The notes: generated by a model from the sequence alone, not told the origin. Shown: positions 26,669-36,254, numbered from the stretch's first letter. The stretch is 64,000 bases of DNA from Parabacteroides sp. (GCA_019417325.1 DXVO01000005.1:30483-94482); one strand, 5' to 3'. A program made the numbers and translations.

Positions 26669-27514
26669 ATGTCAAGAGTTAATTTTGATCAGTTATTAGA
26701 AGCTGGTGTACACTTCGGACACTTAAAGAGAAAGTGGAATCCTGCTATGGCTCCTTATATCTTCATGGAGCGCAATGGTATTCATATCATTGATTTATAT
26801 AAAACAGTTGCTAAAGTAGACGAAGCAGCAGAAGTAATGAAAAACCTGGCTAAACAGGGTAAGAAAGTACTTTTCGTTGCTACTAAAAAACAAGCAAAAC
26901 AAGTTGTCGCTGATAAGGCTTCTTCTGTAGGTATGCCTTACGTTATCGAACGCTGGCCGGGTGGTATGTTGACTAACTTCCCGACTATCCGTAAAGCCAT
27001 CAAAAAGATGACTACTATCGATAAGATGACAAAAGATGGTACATTTGATAATCTTTCTAAGAGAGAAAAACTTCAGATAACTCGTCAACGTGCAAAATTG
27101 GAAAAGACTTTAGGCTCTATCGTAGACCTGACTCGTCTGCCGTCTGCTTTGTTCGTTGTTGACGTAATGAAAGAACATATCGCAGTTCGTGAAGCAAATC
27201 GTCTGGGTATCCCCGTATTTGGCATGGTTGATACTAACTCGGATCCGAATAACATCGACTACGTAATTCCGGCTAATGATGACGCTACAAAATCTGTAGA
27301 AGTTATCTTGGGCGCTATCTGCGAAGCTATGAACGAAGGTCTGCAGGAACGTAAAGCTGAAAAAATCGATACGGAAGCTGCGGGCGAAGGTGATGCTCCT
27401 AAAAGAGAACGCAAAGCTAAAGCTGCTGTAAAGAAAGAACGTACTAAGAAAGAAGATGATGAAGCGTTGAACGCAAACATCGCCGACAAGTACGCGAAAG
27501 ATGTAGAAGAATAA
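26669..27514 (+). CDS. rpsB: 30S ribosomal protein S2 (uS2)
   Basis: A 281-residue protein with the family start LEAGVHFGHLKRKWNPAMAP, then YVIERWPGGMLTNFPTIRK and FGMVDTNSDPNNIDYVIPAN. It is longer than E. coli S2 because of a charged Lys/Glu-rich C-terminal extension of about 45 residues, usual for Bacteroidetes. A 137-nt gap separates it from rpsI, and an inverted-repeat element lies between it and tsf. Confidence 0.98.
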   Translation: MSRVNFDQLLEAGVHFGHLKRKWNPAMAPYIFMERNGIHIIDLYKTVAKVDEAAEVMKNLAKQGKKVLFVATKKQAKQVVADKASSVGMPYVIERWPGGMLTNFPTIRKAIKKMTTIDKMTKDGTFDNLSKREKLQITRQRAKLEKTLGSIVDLTRLPSALFVVDVMKEHIAVREANRLGIPVFGMVDTNSDPNNIDYVIPANDDATKSVEVILGAICEAMNEGLQERKAEKIDTEAAGEGDAPKRERKAKAAVKKERTKKEDDEALNANIADKYAKDVEE

Positions 27515-27518
27515 TTTA

Positions 27519-27624
27519 ATTGACAGTTGATAGTTGACAATTGACAATTAAAAAATAACGATAATGGGCAATTGGCTTTTGACGGTTAAGTTCTTGTCAA
27601 TTGTCAGTTGTCCATTGTTAATTT
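27519..27624. repeat. imperfect inverted-repeat element (TTGACAATT type), copy 2
   Basis: The left part (TTGACAGTTGATAGTTGACA and on) pairs imperfectly with 27591-27624 (TTCTTGTCAATTGTCAGTTG and on). It occupies most of the rpsB-tsf gap and starts just after the rpsB stop, as copy 1 starts at a stop codon at 12499. Confidence 0.55.
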
Positions 27625-27657
27625 AGAATAGTATAAACTCAATAAATAAATAAGATT

Positions 27658-28485
27658 ATGGCAGTTACAATGGCTGATATTTCTCACTTGCGTAAAATGA
27701 GCGGTGCAGGAATGATGGATTGCAAGAAGGCTTTGGAAGAAGCTAATGGTGATTTTGACAAGGCAATGGAAATTATCCGTAAAAAAGGACAGGCTGTTGC
27801 CGCAAAACGTTCTGATCGTGAAGCTTCTGAAGGTTGTGTATTGGCAACTGAAAAGAATGGATTCGCAGCAGTTGTTGCTTTGAAGTGCGAAACTGACTTC
27901 GTTGCAAAGAATGCTGATTTCGTTGCTTTAACTCAGGAAATTCTGGATATAGCAATGGCTCAGAAACCGGCTTCTAAAGAAGATTTGCTGGCTACTGCAA
28001 TGGCTGACGGACGTTCTATCCAGGAACATATCACTGACCGTTCTGGTATCACTGGTGAGAAGATGGAATTAGGTGCTTACGAATTTGTTAATGGCGAATT
28101 GACAGTTTCTTATATCCACCCGGGTAACAAATTGGCTACAGTTGTTGCTTTCAACCAGGCTGATGTTGAACACCAAATGGCTCGCGACATTGCTATGCAG
28201 GTTGCTGCTATGAACCCTGTTTCTGTTCGTCCGGAAGAAGTTCCGCAAAACATTATCGATCAGGAATTGGAAATTGCAAAGGATAAGGCTCGTCAAGCTG
28301 GTAAGCCTGAAAATCTGTTGGATCGTATCGCTCAGGGCGCTCTGCAGAAATATTACAAAGAAAACACTTTGTTGCAGCAAGAATTTGTTAAAGATGCAAA
28401 ACTGACTATCGAACAATATTTGCACTCTGCAAATAAGGAGCTGACTGTAGTTGCTTTCAAACGTGTTACATTGAACGTAGACTAA
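27658..28485 (+). CDS. tsf: translation elongation factor Ts
   Basis: A 275-residue guanine-nucleotide exchange factor for EF-Tu. The N-terminal UBA-like domain reads DISHLRKMSGAGMMDCKKAL. The core contains ALKCETDFVAKNADFV, the signature TDFVAKN that contacts EF-Tu. It is the last gene of the ribosomal-protein unit and is followed by a strong hairpin terminator. Confidence 0.98.
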   Translation: MAVTMADISHLRKMSGAGMMDCKKALEEANGDFDKAMEIIRKKGQAVAAKRSDREASEGCVLATEKNGFAAVVALKCETDFVAKNADFVALTQEILDIAMAQKPASKEDLLATAMADGRSIQEHITDRSGITGEKMELGAYEFVNGELTVSYIHPGNKLATVVAFNQADVEHQMARDIAMQVAAMNPVSVRPEEVPQNIIDQELEIAKDKARQAGKPENLLDRIAQGALQKYYKENTLLQQEFVKDAKLTIEQYLHSANKELTVVAFKRVTLNVD

Positions 28486-28506
28486 TATAGTATTGTCAAT
28501 AAATAA

Positions 28507-28539
28507 AAAAAGCTGCCGGATACTCCGGCGGCTTTTTTT
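28507..28539 (+). terminator. intrinsic terminator after tsf
   Basis: GCTGCCGGA (28512-28520) pairs with TCCGGCGGC (28524-28532) with one G-T pair, followed by seven T. Confidence 0.92.
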
Positions 28540-28766
28540 ATTTAAAATCTAACTATTGTGATATAAGCCTTTAAACAAAAGACTTTTTTGAATACATCCT
28601 ACTAACGTCCTTGTACATTATCTTGAAAATAAAGGATTAAATTCTCTAATGATACCGCATAGTTAGAACTCTCTATTGAATGGAAGCCTGACTTCTCTGT
28701 AAATGTACTGCAGATATGCTTAAACACCCGTATTTTACCGCTATTTCTGACAGAAAACGAACAAAA

Positions 28767-29086
28767 TCATTTCCTACATGCTTCTTTGAAAAGCTGATTT
28801 GACTTATAATAAGGTATCAGGAGGACACGCTTTCTATCTTTCGGATTCGCAAATAAATCTATCAGGCTGTTTCTCTCGTAGTATTCTAATGGTCTTGATT
28901 CGTTGTCTGACCTGTTATGAGTAATTATTTTACCATCAAATCTTCGTTTTGTTTCGACAAATGAGGAACAATCTCATTTTTAATTATATCTTTGTGTATA
29001 AGAAGGGAATAGGGATTGTTGTTTACTTTATACAAAAATAGTTCATCCTTAATTTCTGTATTTAATGTTAACTCTCTATCATTCAG
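28767..29086 (-). pseudogene. frameshifted gene remnant, family unknown
   Basis: The minus strand reads as two overlapping open stretches. The first contains ELTLNTEIKDELFLYKVNNN, PYSLLIHKDIIKNEIVPHL and SKQNEDLMVK before a stop. The second, in another frame, contains GKIITHNRSDNESRPLEYYE, RNSLIDLFANPKDRKRVLL and IPYYKSNQLFKEACRK before a stop at 28767. The join near VK/KII suggests one original protein broken by a frameshift. I do not recognise the family. The rest of the interval 28540-29129 shows nothing else. Confidence 0.35.
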
Positions 29087-29129
29087 CTACAAAAAGTTTT
29101 AATCAGTTTATTAATAAAAATTATTTCTT

Positions 29130-30197
29130 GTGAAAACCTTACTCTTTTACCTATTATTATTGCTTCCCTTTTTAGGGTGTACAAACCACAGTTCAGAAAC
29201 AGTAGTATCCAAATCTAAGATGCAAGATGTTTATGAGGAAATTAAAACCCCTTATAAATATGGGTTGGTTTTAGTTCCGGAAAACCAGGGCAAAATGGTC
29301 GATAGTCCCAGTATATTCTGGCATGAGGATTCATGGTATATGATTTATATCGTTTATGATGGTCATGGGTATGAAACATGGATAGCACAAAGTGATGATT
29401 TATTAAACTGGATGACACAAGGTAAAATCATGTCTTTTACCGAAAATACCTGGGATGCCAATCAGAAAGCAGGATATGTCGCCTTACAGGATTATACATG
29501 GGGTGGTAGCTATGAGGTTGAGAAATATGATGATAAATACTGGATGTCGTACTTGGGGGGAGCAAGCGAAGGCTATGAGGCCGGTATTCTCGGTATAGGA
29601 ATGGCTTACACTGATAGCCTTACATCCGTAAAAGAATGGAAGTCCCTGCCACGCCCTGTCATGTTGCCTGAAGATGAAGATGCACGTTGGTATGACAATA
29701 TGACTATCTATAAAAGCACAGTTATTCATGACAAGAATAAGGCCTTAGGTCATCCTTTTGTGATGTACTATAACGCTAAAAGTATTGAAGCACATAATGC
29801 TGAACGTATTGCTATGGCTGTTTCTGACGATATGGAACACTGGACACGATACGGTAAAGAACCTGCCATAGACCATAATACAGGTATTACGGGTGATGCA
29901 TTCATCACCCGCATGGATGATATTTGGGTAATGTTCTACTTCGGTGCTTTCTGGAAGCCGGGAGCTTTTGAGCGCTTTGCTTGTTCCTATGATCTTAAGA
30001 ACTGGACAGTATGGGAAGGTGATGATTTAATTAGCTCGTCAGAATCATATGATAGTAGATTTGCTCATAAGCCATTTGTCATCAAACATAATAACATCGT
30101 ATATCATTTTTATTGTGCAGTAGACAGTAACGATAATCGTGGTATTGCTCTCGCGACATCTAAGGATATAGGTAAAAGCCCTTTGTTATTTAAATAG
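29130..30197 (+). CDS. glycoside-hydrolase-like (five-bladed propeller, GH43/GH130-like) lipoprotein
   Basis: A 355-residue protein with GTG start and a lipoprotein signal (MKTLLFYLLLLLPFLGC, Cys at 17). Blade-like repeats are visible: MVDSPSIFWHEDSWYMIYIV, WIAQSDDLLNWMTQGK, MAVSDDMEHWTRYGKEPA, ACSYDLKNWTVWEGDD and GIALATSKD. Acidic residues in DSPS, EV and GDAF could be catalytic, as in GH43/GH130-type enzymes. It probably acts on a beta- or mannose-linked glycan at the cell surface; the linkage cannot be read. It stands alone with long flanking gaps. Confidence 0.75.
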   Translation: MKTLLFYLLLLLPFLGCTNHSSETVVSKSKMQDVYEEIKTPYKYGLVLVPENQGKMVDSPSIFWHEDSWYMIYIVYDGHGYETWIAQSDDLLNWMTQGKIMSFTENTWDANQKAGYVALQDYTWGGSYEVEKYDDKYWMSYLGGASEGYEAGILGIGMAYTDSLTSVKEWKSLPRPVMLPEDEDARWYDNMTIYKSTVIHDKNKALGHPFVMYYNAKSIEAHNAERIAMAVSDDMEHWTRYGKEPAIDHNTGITGDAFITRMDDIWVMFYFGAFWKPGAFERFACSYDLKNWTVWEGDDLISSSESYDSRFAHKPFVIKHNNIVYHFYCAVDSNDNRGIALATSKDIGKSPLLFK

Positions 30198-30375
30198 AGC
30201 TTCTTTGTTTTTGTTAAATTCTATTTATTGTTAACTCATTTCAAATAATCGCATAGTTTTTAGCTACTGCCTGCGTTGTTGTATTTTGTCCGTCAGCCGT
30301 TCTGCTTTGGTATTCCAAAGTTCAGGCCGACGGTCATTTTATAACTGAATTGACTGATAGTTCCGTCTACTTTAT

Positions 30376-30942
30376 TTAAAATCCTATCTGTATTCCCACA
30401 TTACAAATCCCTTTATATCCGGCTCCGGCTTCCAAAAAACCTGAGAACTTGTCATTCCCGAGCCTTATGGCTATAGGGTTGACCTGGAATGCAAAGCCTG
30501 CTGCTTCCTGGGCAAATGCGGCGCCTATGCTTGCTGTTCCGTATAATTTGAAGATGCCGGATTTGATGTAGTAAACATCCGCTCCTACCATTGTGGCAAA
30601 CAAATCATAATGGGTAGTTGAATTCTTTTCTGTTTGTTTAATCGGAATGTAAGTGAAATCTCCTCCTAAAGCAAAACGTTCTCCTTCGAATAAATACCGG
30701 TAAGCTATTGAAAAAGATCCGGGAGCGCTCATCTCGGCATCCGGATGAAAGATTGCTCCTCCCATCAATATGTCCAGTAAGCCGAAAGCAACAGTAGAGT
30801 AGAAGGCATCCCCGTAAGAGAGTTTGATTTGATTTCTTGCAAAATCATCATCAGAGGTCTGTGCCTGGAGTGCATGACTGTTTCCTGCAAGCAGGATTGT
30901 TGCCATAATACAGCAAATAAATACTTTTTTAAAACATTTCAT
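30376..30942 (-). CDS. outer-membrane beta-barrel protein of unknown function
   Basis: A 188-residue protein with a signal peptide (MKCFKKVFICCIMATILLAG, cut near ALQAQ) and strands typical of a small barrel: SFSIAYRYLFEGERFALGGD, FKLYGTASIGAAFAQ, FSGFLEAGAGYKGICN, ending NVGIQIGF with a C-terminal Phe. The family resembles Bacteroidales opacity-like proteins. There is no operon partner. Confidence 0.7.
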   Translation of the reverse strand: MKCFKKVFICCIMATILLAGNSHALQAQTSDDDFARNQIKLSYGDAFYSTVAFGLLDILMGGAIFHPDAEMSAPGSFSIAYRYLFEGERFALGGDFTYIPIKQTEKNSTTHYDLFATMVGADVYYIKSGIFKLYGTASIGAAFAQEAAGFAFQVNPIAIRLGNDKFSGFLEAGAGYKGICNVGIQIGF

Positions 30943-31132
30943 TGGAAAATGGTTTTTATAGGTGAATAATATTGGTGAAGAAAAAGTGTTGTTATTTAAT
31001 TGTAGATAGTATAAGTGCTTCGTTCCTTTATCTCCAAATTTTTACGATATGTATATTATATCCGGATTGTTTTAAATATTTAATTCTCGGAAGGCTAAAA
31101 TTGGCTGTTTAAAGGCTAAAGTGTTAATATAT

Positions 31133-31162
31133 AAGGGGTACAATAATTATGTACCCCTTTAA
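31133..31162 (-). terminator. hairpin after aspC
   Basis: AAGGGGTACA (31133-31142) pairs perfectly with TGTACCCCTT (31150-31159), 22 nt downstream of the aspC stop on the minus strand. Confidence 0.7.
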
Positions 31163-31180
31163 AGTATATAGATGAAATTC

Positions 31181-32374
31181 TTATTTTAAAGCGGCTAATG
31201 CTTCTTTAATGCGTTTAATAGCTTCAATCAGGTTTTCATCGGATGTTGCATATGAGAAACGAAGACATTCGGGTGCACCAAATGCTGCGCCTCCTACTGT
31301 TGCCACATGTCCTACTTCCAGCAGGTACATAGCAAGGTCGGCAGCATCGTTTATTTTGCGGTCTCCTGCACTCTTACCATAATAAGAGTTTACTTCTGGG
31401 AATAAGTAGAATGCTCCTTCCGGAATATTCAGTTTCATACCCGGTATTTCTTTACACAAACTGATAACCAAATCGCGGCGGCGTAAGAATGCTTTACGCA
31501 TTTCTTCTACACAACTCTGGTCACCTGCAAAAGCAGCGACAGCAGCTTTTTGTGCGATAGAGCTGGCTCCTGAAGTATATTGTCCCTGTAATTTGTTGCA
31601 AGCCTTAGCAATCCAAAGCGGAGCAGCGATAAATCCGATACGCCATCCTGTCATTGCATAGGCTTTTGAAACGCCATTTACTACAACTACACGGTCTTTG
31701 ATTTCCGGGAACTGTGCAATACTCTGGTGTGAGCCTACATAGTTGATATGTTCGTATATTTCGTCAGCGATGACAATTATATTTTCATGTTTAGCAAGAA
31801 CTTCAGCCAGGCCTTTCAACTCTTCTTTGCTATATACGCTACCCGTCGGGTTGGATGGAGAGCAAAGGATTAAAGCTTTAGTCTTCGGAGTAATAGCTGC
31901 TTCCAACTGAGCCGGAGTAATCTTGAAATCCTGATCTATGCCGGCAGAGATGATTACATTAGTACCTTCGGCCAGTTTTACCATTTCCACGTAGCTTACC
32001 CAATATGGAGCGGGAACGATAACTTCGTCGCCCGGACCTATGATACTCAGTAAAGTATTACAAACAGACTGCTTTGCACCATTTGATACAATAATCTGGT
32101 CTGTTGTATAATCCAGACCGTTTTCGTTTTTCAGTTTTGCAACGATGGCTTTGCGCAAGTCCATATATCCCGGAACCGGAGAATAGAAAGAAAAGTTATC
32201 GTCGATAGCTTTCTTTGCTGCTTCCTTAATGTGGTCTGGAGTATAGAAGTCAGGTTCACCCACACTGAGGTTGATTACATCAATACCTTGAGCTTTAAGC
32301 TCTGCACTTTTTTGAGACATCGCCAGCGTCTCTGAAGGCGACAAACTTGCTAAACGATCTGAAACTTGTGTCAT
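31181..32374 (-). CDS. aspC: class I pyridoxal-phosphate aminotransferase (aspartate aminotransferase type)
   Basis: A 397-residue fold-type I aminotransferase. Visible are NLSVGEPDFYTPDHI, SNGAKQSVCNTLL (cofactor phosphate binding), CSPSNPTGSVYSKEEL, IADEIYEHINY and the lysine motif VNGVSKAYAMTGWRIGF, where the Lys forms the Schiff base. This subgroup (1b) includes aspartate/prephenate aminotransferases. It lies downstream of ribBA on the same strand and has its own TATTTTTG promoter box. Confidence 0.92.
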   Translation of the reverse strand: MTQVSDRLASLSPSETLAMSQKSAELKAQGIDVINLSVGEPDFYTPDHIKEAAKKAIDDNFSFYSPVPGYMDLRKAIVAKLKNENGLDYTTDQIIVSNGAKQSVCNTLLSIIGPGDEVIVPAPYWVSYVEMVKLAEGTNVIISAGIDQDFKITPAQLEAAITPKTKALILCSPSNPTGSVYSKEELKGLAEVLAKHENIIVIADEIYEHINYVGSHQSIAQFPEIKDRVVVVNGVSKAYAMTGWRIGFIAAPLWIAKACNKLQGQYTSGASSIAQKAAVAAFAGDQSCVEEMRKAFLRRRDLVISLCKEIPGMKLNIPEGAFYLFPEVNSYYGKSAGDRKINDAADLAMYLLEVGHVATVGGAAFGAPECLRFSYATSDENLIEAIKRIKEALAALK

Positions 32375-32411
32375 AACACTGTTTTTGTATAGGTTATTTT
32401 TAAAATTGTTG

Positions 32412-32419
32412 CAAAAATA
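32412..32419 (-). promoter_or_regulatory. -7 box (TATTTTTG, minus strand) for aspC
   Basis: A perfect TAnnTTTG on the minus strand, 37 nt upstream of the aspC ATG and in the gap after ribBA. Confidence 0.5.
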
Positions 32420-32453
32420 GTTATAAATCAGTTATTTTGCAATAAACTGATAG

Positions 32454-33671
32454 TTATTTAATATTATGCAGGATATGTCCCATACGCTCCTTCTTCGTTT
32501 TCATATAAAATTCATTATATGGATTGGGAGTTACTTCAATAGGGACATTTTCTATAACAGTCAGCCCGTAAGCTTCCAGGCCTACGCGTTTAACCGGGTT
32601 GTTAGTCATCAGGCGCATCTTGGTTACTCCTAAGTGACGTAAAATTTGTGCACCTACACCATAATCACGTTCGTCAGCCTGGTGTCCGAGATGAAGATTC
32701 GCTTCAACCGTATCCAGTCCGTCTTCCTGTAGTTTGTATGCCTTCATTTTTTCCATCAACCCGATTCCGCGTCCTTCCTGATTCAAATAAACAATCACTC
32801 CTTTGCCCTCTTTTTCAATCAGGCGCATGGCAGCATGTAATTGTTCCCCGCATTCGCAACGCATGGAGCCGAAAATGTCGCCGGTAGCGCAAGAAGAGTG
32901 TACGCGTACCAATACCGGTTCATCTTTCTTAAATGAGCCTTTGATTAATGCGATATGTTCCAGCCCGTTACTTTTCTGGCGAAATGGAATCAGGCGGAAA
33001 TGGCCGTATTGGGTAGGCATATCAACTTCTACGCCATTCTCTACAATCGATTCCGTTTTCAGACGGTATGCAATCAAATCTTTAATACAAATGATTTTGA
33101 TTCCGAATTTTTGAGCAACCTCATACAATTGGGGAAGACGTGCCATTGTTCCATCTTCATTGATGATCTCAATCAGAGCTCCCGCAGGGTAAAGTCCGGA
33201 AAGGCGTGCCAGGTCTACAGCAGCCTCGGTATGTCCGGCACGGCGGAGTACACCACGTGAACGGGCACGAAGCGGATTGATATGTCCAGGGCGTCCCAGG
33301 TCGCTCGGTTTTGTTTTCGGATCGGCCAGTGCACGGATAGTCTCTGCACGGTCGAACATAGAAACCCCTGTAGTGCAACCGCCACCCAGTTTGTCCACTG
33401 TAATAGTGAAAGGTGTGCCTAACAGTGAAGTGTTGTCCATCACCTGCATTTCCAGTTCCAGTTCCTGGCAACGTTCCTCTGTGATCGGGGCGCAAAGTAC
33501 GCCACGTCCGTGAGTCATCATAAAGTTCACCTTTTCAGGTGTTATTTTTTCAGCAGCAACGATAAAGTCTCCTTCGTTTTCGCGGTCTTCGTCATCCACG
33601 ACAATCAGGAATTTACCTTCGCGAAAGTCTTCAATCGCTTCTTCAATGGTGTTTAATTTAATTTCGCTCAT
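32454..33671 (-). CDS. ribBA: bifunctional 3,4-dihydroxy-2-butanone-4-phosphate synthase / GTP cyclohydrolase II
   Basis: A 405-residue fusion for the two entry steps of riboflavin synthesis. The N-terminal RibB domain shows VVDDEDRENEGDFIVAAE and GHINPLRARSRGVLRRAGHT. The C-terminal RibA domain shows VRVHSSCATGDIFGSMRCEC, with the zinc cysteines, and NQEGRGIGLMEK. Both halves look intact. It starts 11 nt after the lptG stop, so the two genes are likely co-transcribed. Confidence 0.97.
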   Translation of the reverse strand: MSEIKLNTIEEAIEDFREGKFLIVVDDEDRENEGDFIVAAEKITPEKVNFMMTHGRGVLCAPITEERCQELELEMQVMDNTSLLGTPFTITVDKLGGGCTTGVSMFDRAETIRALADPKTKPSDLGRPGHINPLRARSRGVLRRAGHTEAAVDLARLSGLYPAGALIEIINEDGTMARLPQLYEVAQKFGIKIICIKDLIAYRLKTESIVENGVEVDMPTQYGHFRLIPFRQKSNGLEHIALIKGSFKKDEPVLVRVHSSCATGDIFGSMRCECGEQLHAAMRLIEKEGKGVIVYLNQEGRGIGLMEKMKAYKLQEDGLDTVEANLHLGHQADERDYGVGAQILRHLGVTKMRLMTNNPVKRVGLEAYGLTVIENVPIEVTPNPYNEFYMKTKKERMGHILHNIK

Positions 33672-33682
33672 ATCGTTTTTTC

Positions 33683-35617
33683 TTAATTACTATTTCTAAT
33701 TATGTCAATCAGTTCTCCACTGGTTTTTTGCAGAGCTTTCATGTCCTGCAGCAGTAGTTTGCGTTGATAGATGGCAAGCAAATAGAGAGGCACGCCTATA
33801 GGAAAAAATATTGCTATGGCAAATCCCATATTTCCCTTAATTTTCTTACTTAAACGGTTGTACCCACTTATTATAGGATAGTCCATCAATTTGTTGAGAA
33901 CCAGTATTTTGTCAGAGTTTCCCAATTCTTCTATTATATTTTCCATTTCATCGGCTATTACTTCGACTTCCTTGTCGCGTCCGCCGTCTTTCCAGAAAGA
34001 AATATAATGTACCCAACGTTTGTGGCTGGATAAATAATTTTTGCATTGGGTTATCAATTGTTCCAGCCGGGGAATCATACCTTCGTAATCCGGAGTGAAA
34101 ATGATAACCTCCTTCCGTTCAATCTTTCTTCCGCTTCGTTTTCCAATCAAGGCTTTGAAAGCATTCATATAAGTGTCTGCATTTAGAATGACAGAGTCTT
34201 TTACTGCTTTGTAGGTCAGGAATATACCTAAAGGAGCCAATACTGCCGAACTCAGCCACATACCTTGCCATGCCGCCCAAACTCCGTCGCGCGCCATTTT
34301 AAATCCGATATTATTGATAATATAATAGAAGATGAAAAGGAATACAGAAAGAACGACAGGCACACCCAATCCTCCTTTGCGGATAATTGCTCCCAGAGGA
34401 GCTCCGATGAAAAAGAAGACCAAGCAAGCAAACGAGACAGTGAATTTATTATGCCATTCCGTCATATGGCGTCGCAGGTTGTACCCTTCATCACCCAATG
34501 TAGCAGCCTTAAAGAAGTAGTCTCCGCGTTGTGTTTCGATATTGGATTTGGCACGTGATAGTAAAGATGCCTTTTCACTGGGATTCTGTGCAAAGAACAG
34601 GCTGTCGTAATTCATTACGACTGTCTTTTTTATTTCTTTTTGTTTTATTTCCGTATCCTTCTTTTTGTTTGCTTCCTCCTTTTTTACCGGTTCGGGCTTA
34701 TCAAGTGTCTTCCTGTATGAGGTTCTGAATACATTAGTAGCATTGATAGATCGTATACTATCCAGGCGAACCGACATCGAATCGATAGATTGTTGGAGGT
34801 TTTTCATATTTTTCCCCATATACTGGTTCTGCATGAACGATTCGTCTGTACGCGAGAAGTTAGCATTGAAATCAATCAGGATGTCTCTGGAAGAGAAAGT
34901 TTCGCGGCGATAGGGAACCGATGTTTGCTTGATACCTGTAGCCGATTGGTTTTTCAGGTTGGCAAAGGATTCGCCATTATATAAGGAAAGAACCAGGAAT
35001 TTTTTATCTTCGGACATTTTCAACCTTCCGGAATCAGCAACCATTACGCTGGCATTATTGAAACCGTTGGAAAAGTCGTAAATCATCAGGTCTTTGAGTA
35101 GCCCTGTTTTGTTGTCTTTTTGTTTTACATATACATTATATCCGGTGATTTCTCCATAAAAAGTGCCTTCGGGAATGTCCAATTCCGGTGATTTCTGGCG
35201 CATGGAGTAGAGGAGTGTGTATAGTTTAACTTGTGCAATAGGCATCACATTGTTCTGAAAGAAGAAAGCACCGACAGCTACGAAGCTAATTGTAATAATC
35301 AATGGACGCATGATGCGTATTAAAGATACGCCTGCCGATTTCATTGCAAGCAATTCCAAACGTTCGCCCAGATTTCCAAACGTCATCAACGAGGCAAGCA
35401 GAATTGCAAGCGGCAAAGCCATGGGGACAAGGCATAGCGCCGCATATATAAACATTTCAGCTAATACAGGGATACCTAAACCTTTGCCGACCATATCGTC
35501 GATATATCTCCATAGAAACTGCATCAACACAATAAACAGACAAATGCCGAATGTCATGAAAAACAACGGCAGAAATGTCTGCAACATAAATGTATATAAT
35601 CGTTTTATTTTTAGCAT
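33683..35617 (-). CDS. LptF/LptG-family lipopolysaccharide export permease
   Basis: A 644-residue YjgP/YjgQ-type protein. An N-terminal membrane pair (TFLPLFFMTFGICLFIVLMQ, LVPMALPLAILLASLMTFG) is followed by a large periplasmic domain and a C-terminal membrane group (FTVSFACLVFFFIGAPLGAI, VPVVLSVFLFIFYYIINNIG). A Bacteroidetes-style C-terminal extension carries another hydrophobic segment. With LptB it would pull LPS from the inner membrane. It is almost twice the E. coli length because of the extension. It is first of the lptG-ribBA pair, with a TACTTTTG promoter box upstream. Confidence 0.9.
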   Translation of the reverse strand: MLKIKRLYTFMLQTFLPLFFMTFGICLFIVLMQFLWRYIDDMVGKGLGIPVLAEMFIYAALCLVPMALPLAILLASLMTFGNLGERLELLAMKSAGVSLIRIMRPLIITISFVAVGAFFFQNNVMPIAQVKLYTLLYSMRQKSPELDIPEGTFYGEITGYNVYVKQKDNKTGLLKDLMIYDFSNGFNNASVMVADSGRLKMSEDKKFLVLSLYNGESFANLKNQSATGIKQTSVPYRRETFSSRDILIDFNANFSRTDESFMQNQYMGKNMKNLQQSIDSMSVRLDSIRSINATNVFRTSYRKTLDKPEPVKKEEANKKKDTEIKQKEIKKTVVMNYDSLFFAQNPSEKASLLSRAKSNIETQRGDYFFKAATLGDEGYNLRRHMTEWHNKFTVSFACLVFFFIGAPLGAIIRKGGLGVPVVLSVFLFIFYYIINNIGFKMARDGVWAAWQGMWLSSAVLAPLGIFLTYKAVKDSVILNADTYMNAFKALIGKRSGRKIERKEVIIFTPDYEGMIPRLEQLITQCKNYLSSHKRWVHYISFWKDGGRDKEVEVIADEMENIIEELGNSDKILVLNKLMDYPIISGYNRLSKKIKGNMGFAIAIFFPIGVPLYLLAIYQRKLLLQDMKALQKTSGELIDIIRNSN

Positions 35618-35640
35618 TACGAATTATCCGATTGACGGGA

Positions 35641-35648
35641 CAAAAGTA
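35641..35648 (-). promoter_or_regulatory. -7 box (TACTTTTG, minus strand) for the lptG-ribBA unit
   Basis: A perfect TAnnTTTG on the minus strand, 23 nt before the permease start codon. Confidence 0.55.
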
Positions 35649-35691
35649 GTGTAAAAAACGATAGAAACCCTATAGAAATCACTAAAACAAT

Positions 35692-36081
35692 CTAAATGCC
35701 TAATGTCCGTTTCAGCGCTTCTACCTGTGTATCCCATAACTCTATTGAATCTGTTTTCTCATCTGGCTCGGCAAAATCGGTAATCTCAAGACTGGTGGTT
35801 CCGGTCAGTTCGATTGTGTGGATATAAAATTCAAAGTATGCATTTTCATCTTCTTCATTCGTCCAGCGGAAGCGGATGGTGACTTCCGGTTTCAGGAAGA
35901 GAACTTCCGCCTCTTCTTCCGTCTTATCCCATTTGAATGTGTATATAGTATTGTTAATAGTGACATCATCTGCAAACCAGGCAGATAGCCCTGGAGGGGT
36001 GGTGATTTGATTCCATAAGCTCCTTTTTGAAACTTTATCGAAAACATATTCGATATGAAACTTTTCCTTTTTCATGTCCAT
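35692..36081 (-). CDS. START-like (SRPBCC fold) domain protein
   Basis: A 129-residue protein (MDMKKEKFHIEYVFDKVSKR) with the AHSA1/START-like strand-helix pattern: SLWNQITTPPGLSAWFADDV, YTFKWDKTEEEAEVLFLKP, VTIRFRWTNEEDENAYFEF, then TTSLEITDFAEPDEK and a C-terminal helix. There is no signal peptide. This small protein is commonly found beside the lptG-ribBA-aspC genes in Bacteroidetes. Its ligand is unknown. Confidence 0.8.
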   Translation of the reverse strand: MDMKKEKFHIEYVFDKVSKRSLWNQITTPPGLSAWFADDVTINNTIYTFKWDKTEEEAEVLFLKPEVTIRFRWTNEEDENAYFEFYIHTIELTGTTSLEITDFAEPDEKTDSIELWDTQVEALKRTLGI

Positions 36082-36223
36082 GTCGTGTTAATTGCGCACC
36101 AAGTTACTAAAAGAATCAGTATATTCAAAATAATTGTAAGAATTATAGTGAGAAAAAAGTCTCTCAGGATTAACCTGTTAAAAGGAAAAGTTAAATTGCC
36201 TACAATTTTTTTTCTTTAAAGTG

Positions 36224-36254
36224 TTGCACAGTCTAAAAATAAGTTCTACTTTTG
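36224..36254 (+). promoter_or_regulatory. tRNA-Met promoter (-33 TTG, -7 TACTTTTG)
   Basis: TTG at 36224-36226 and TACTTTTG at 36247-36254 are 20 nt apart. The box ends 40 nt before the tRNA. Confidence 0.7.
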
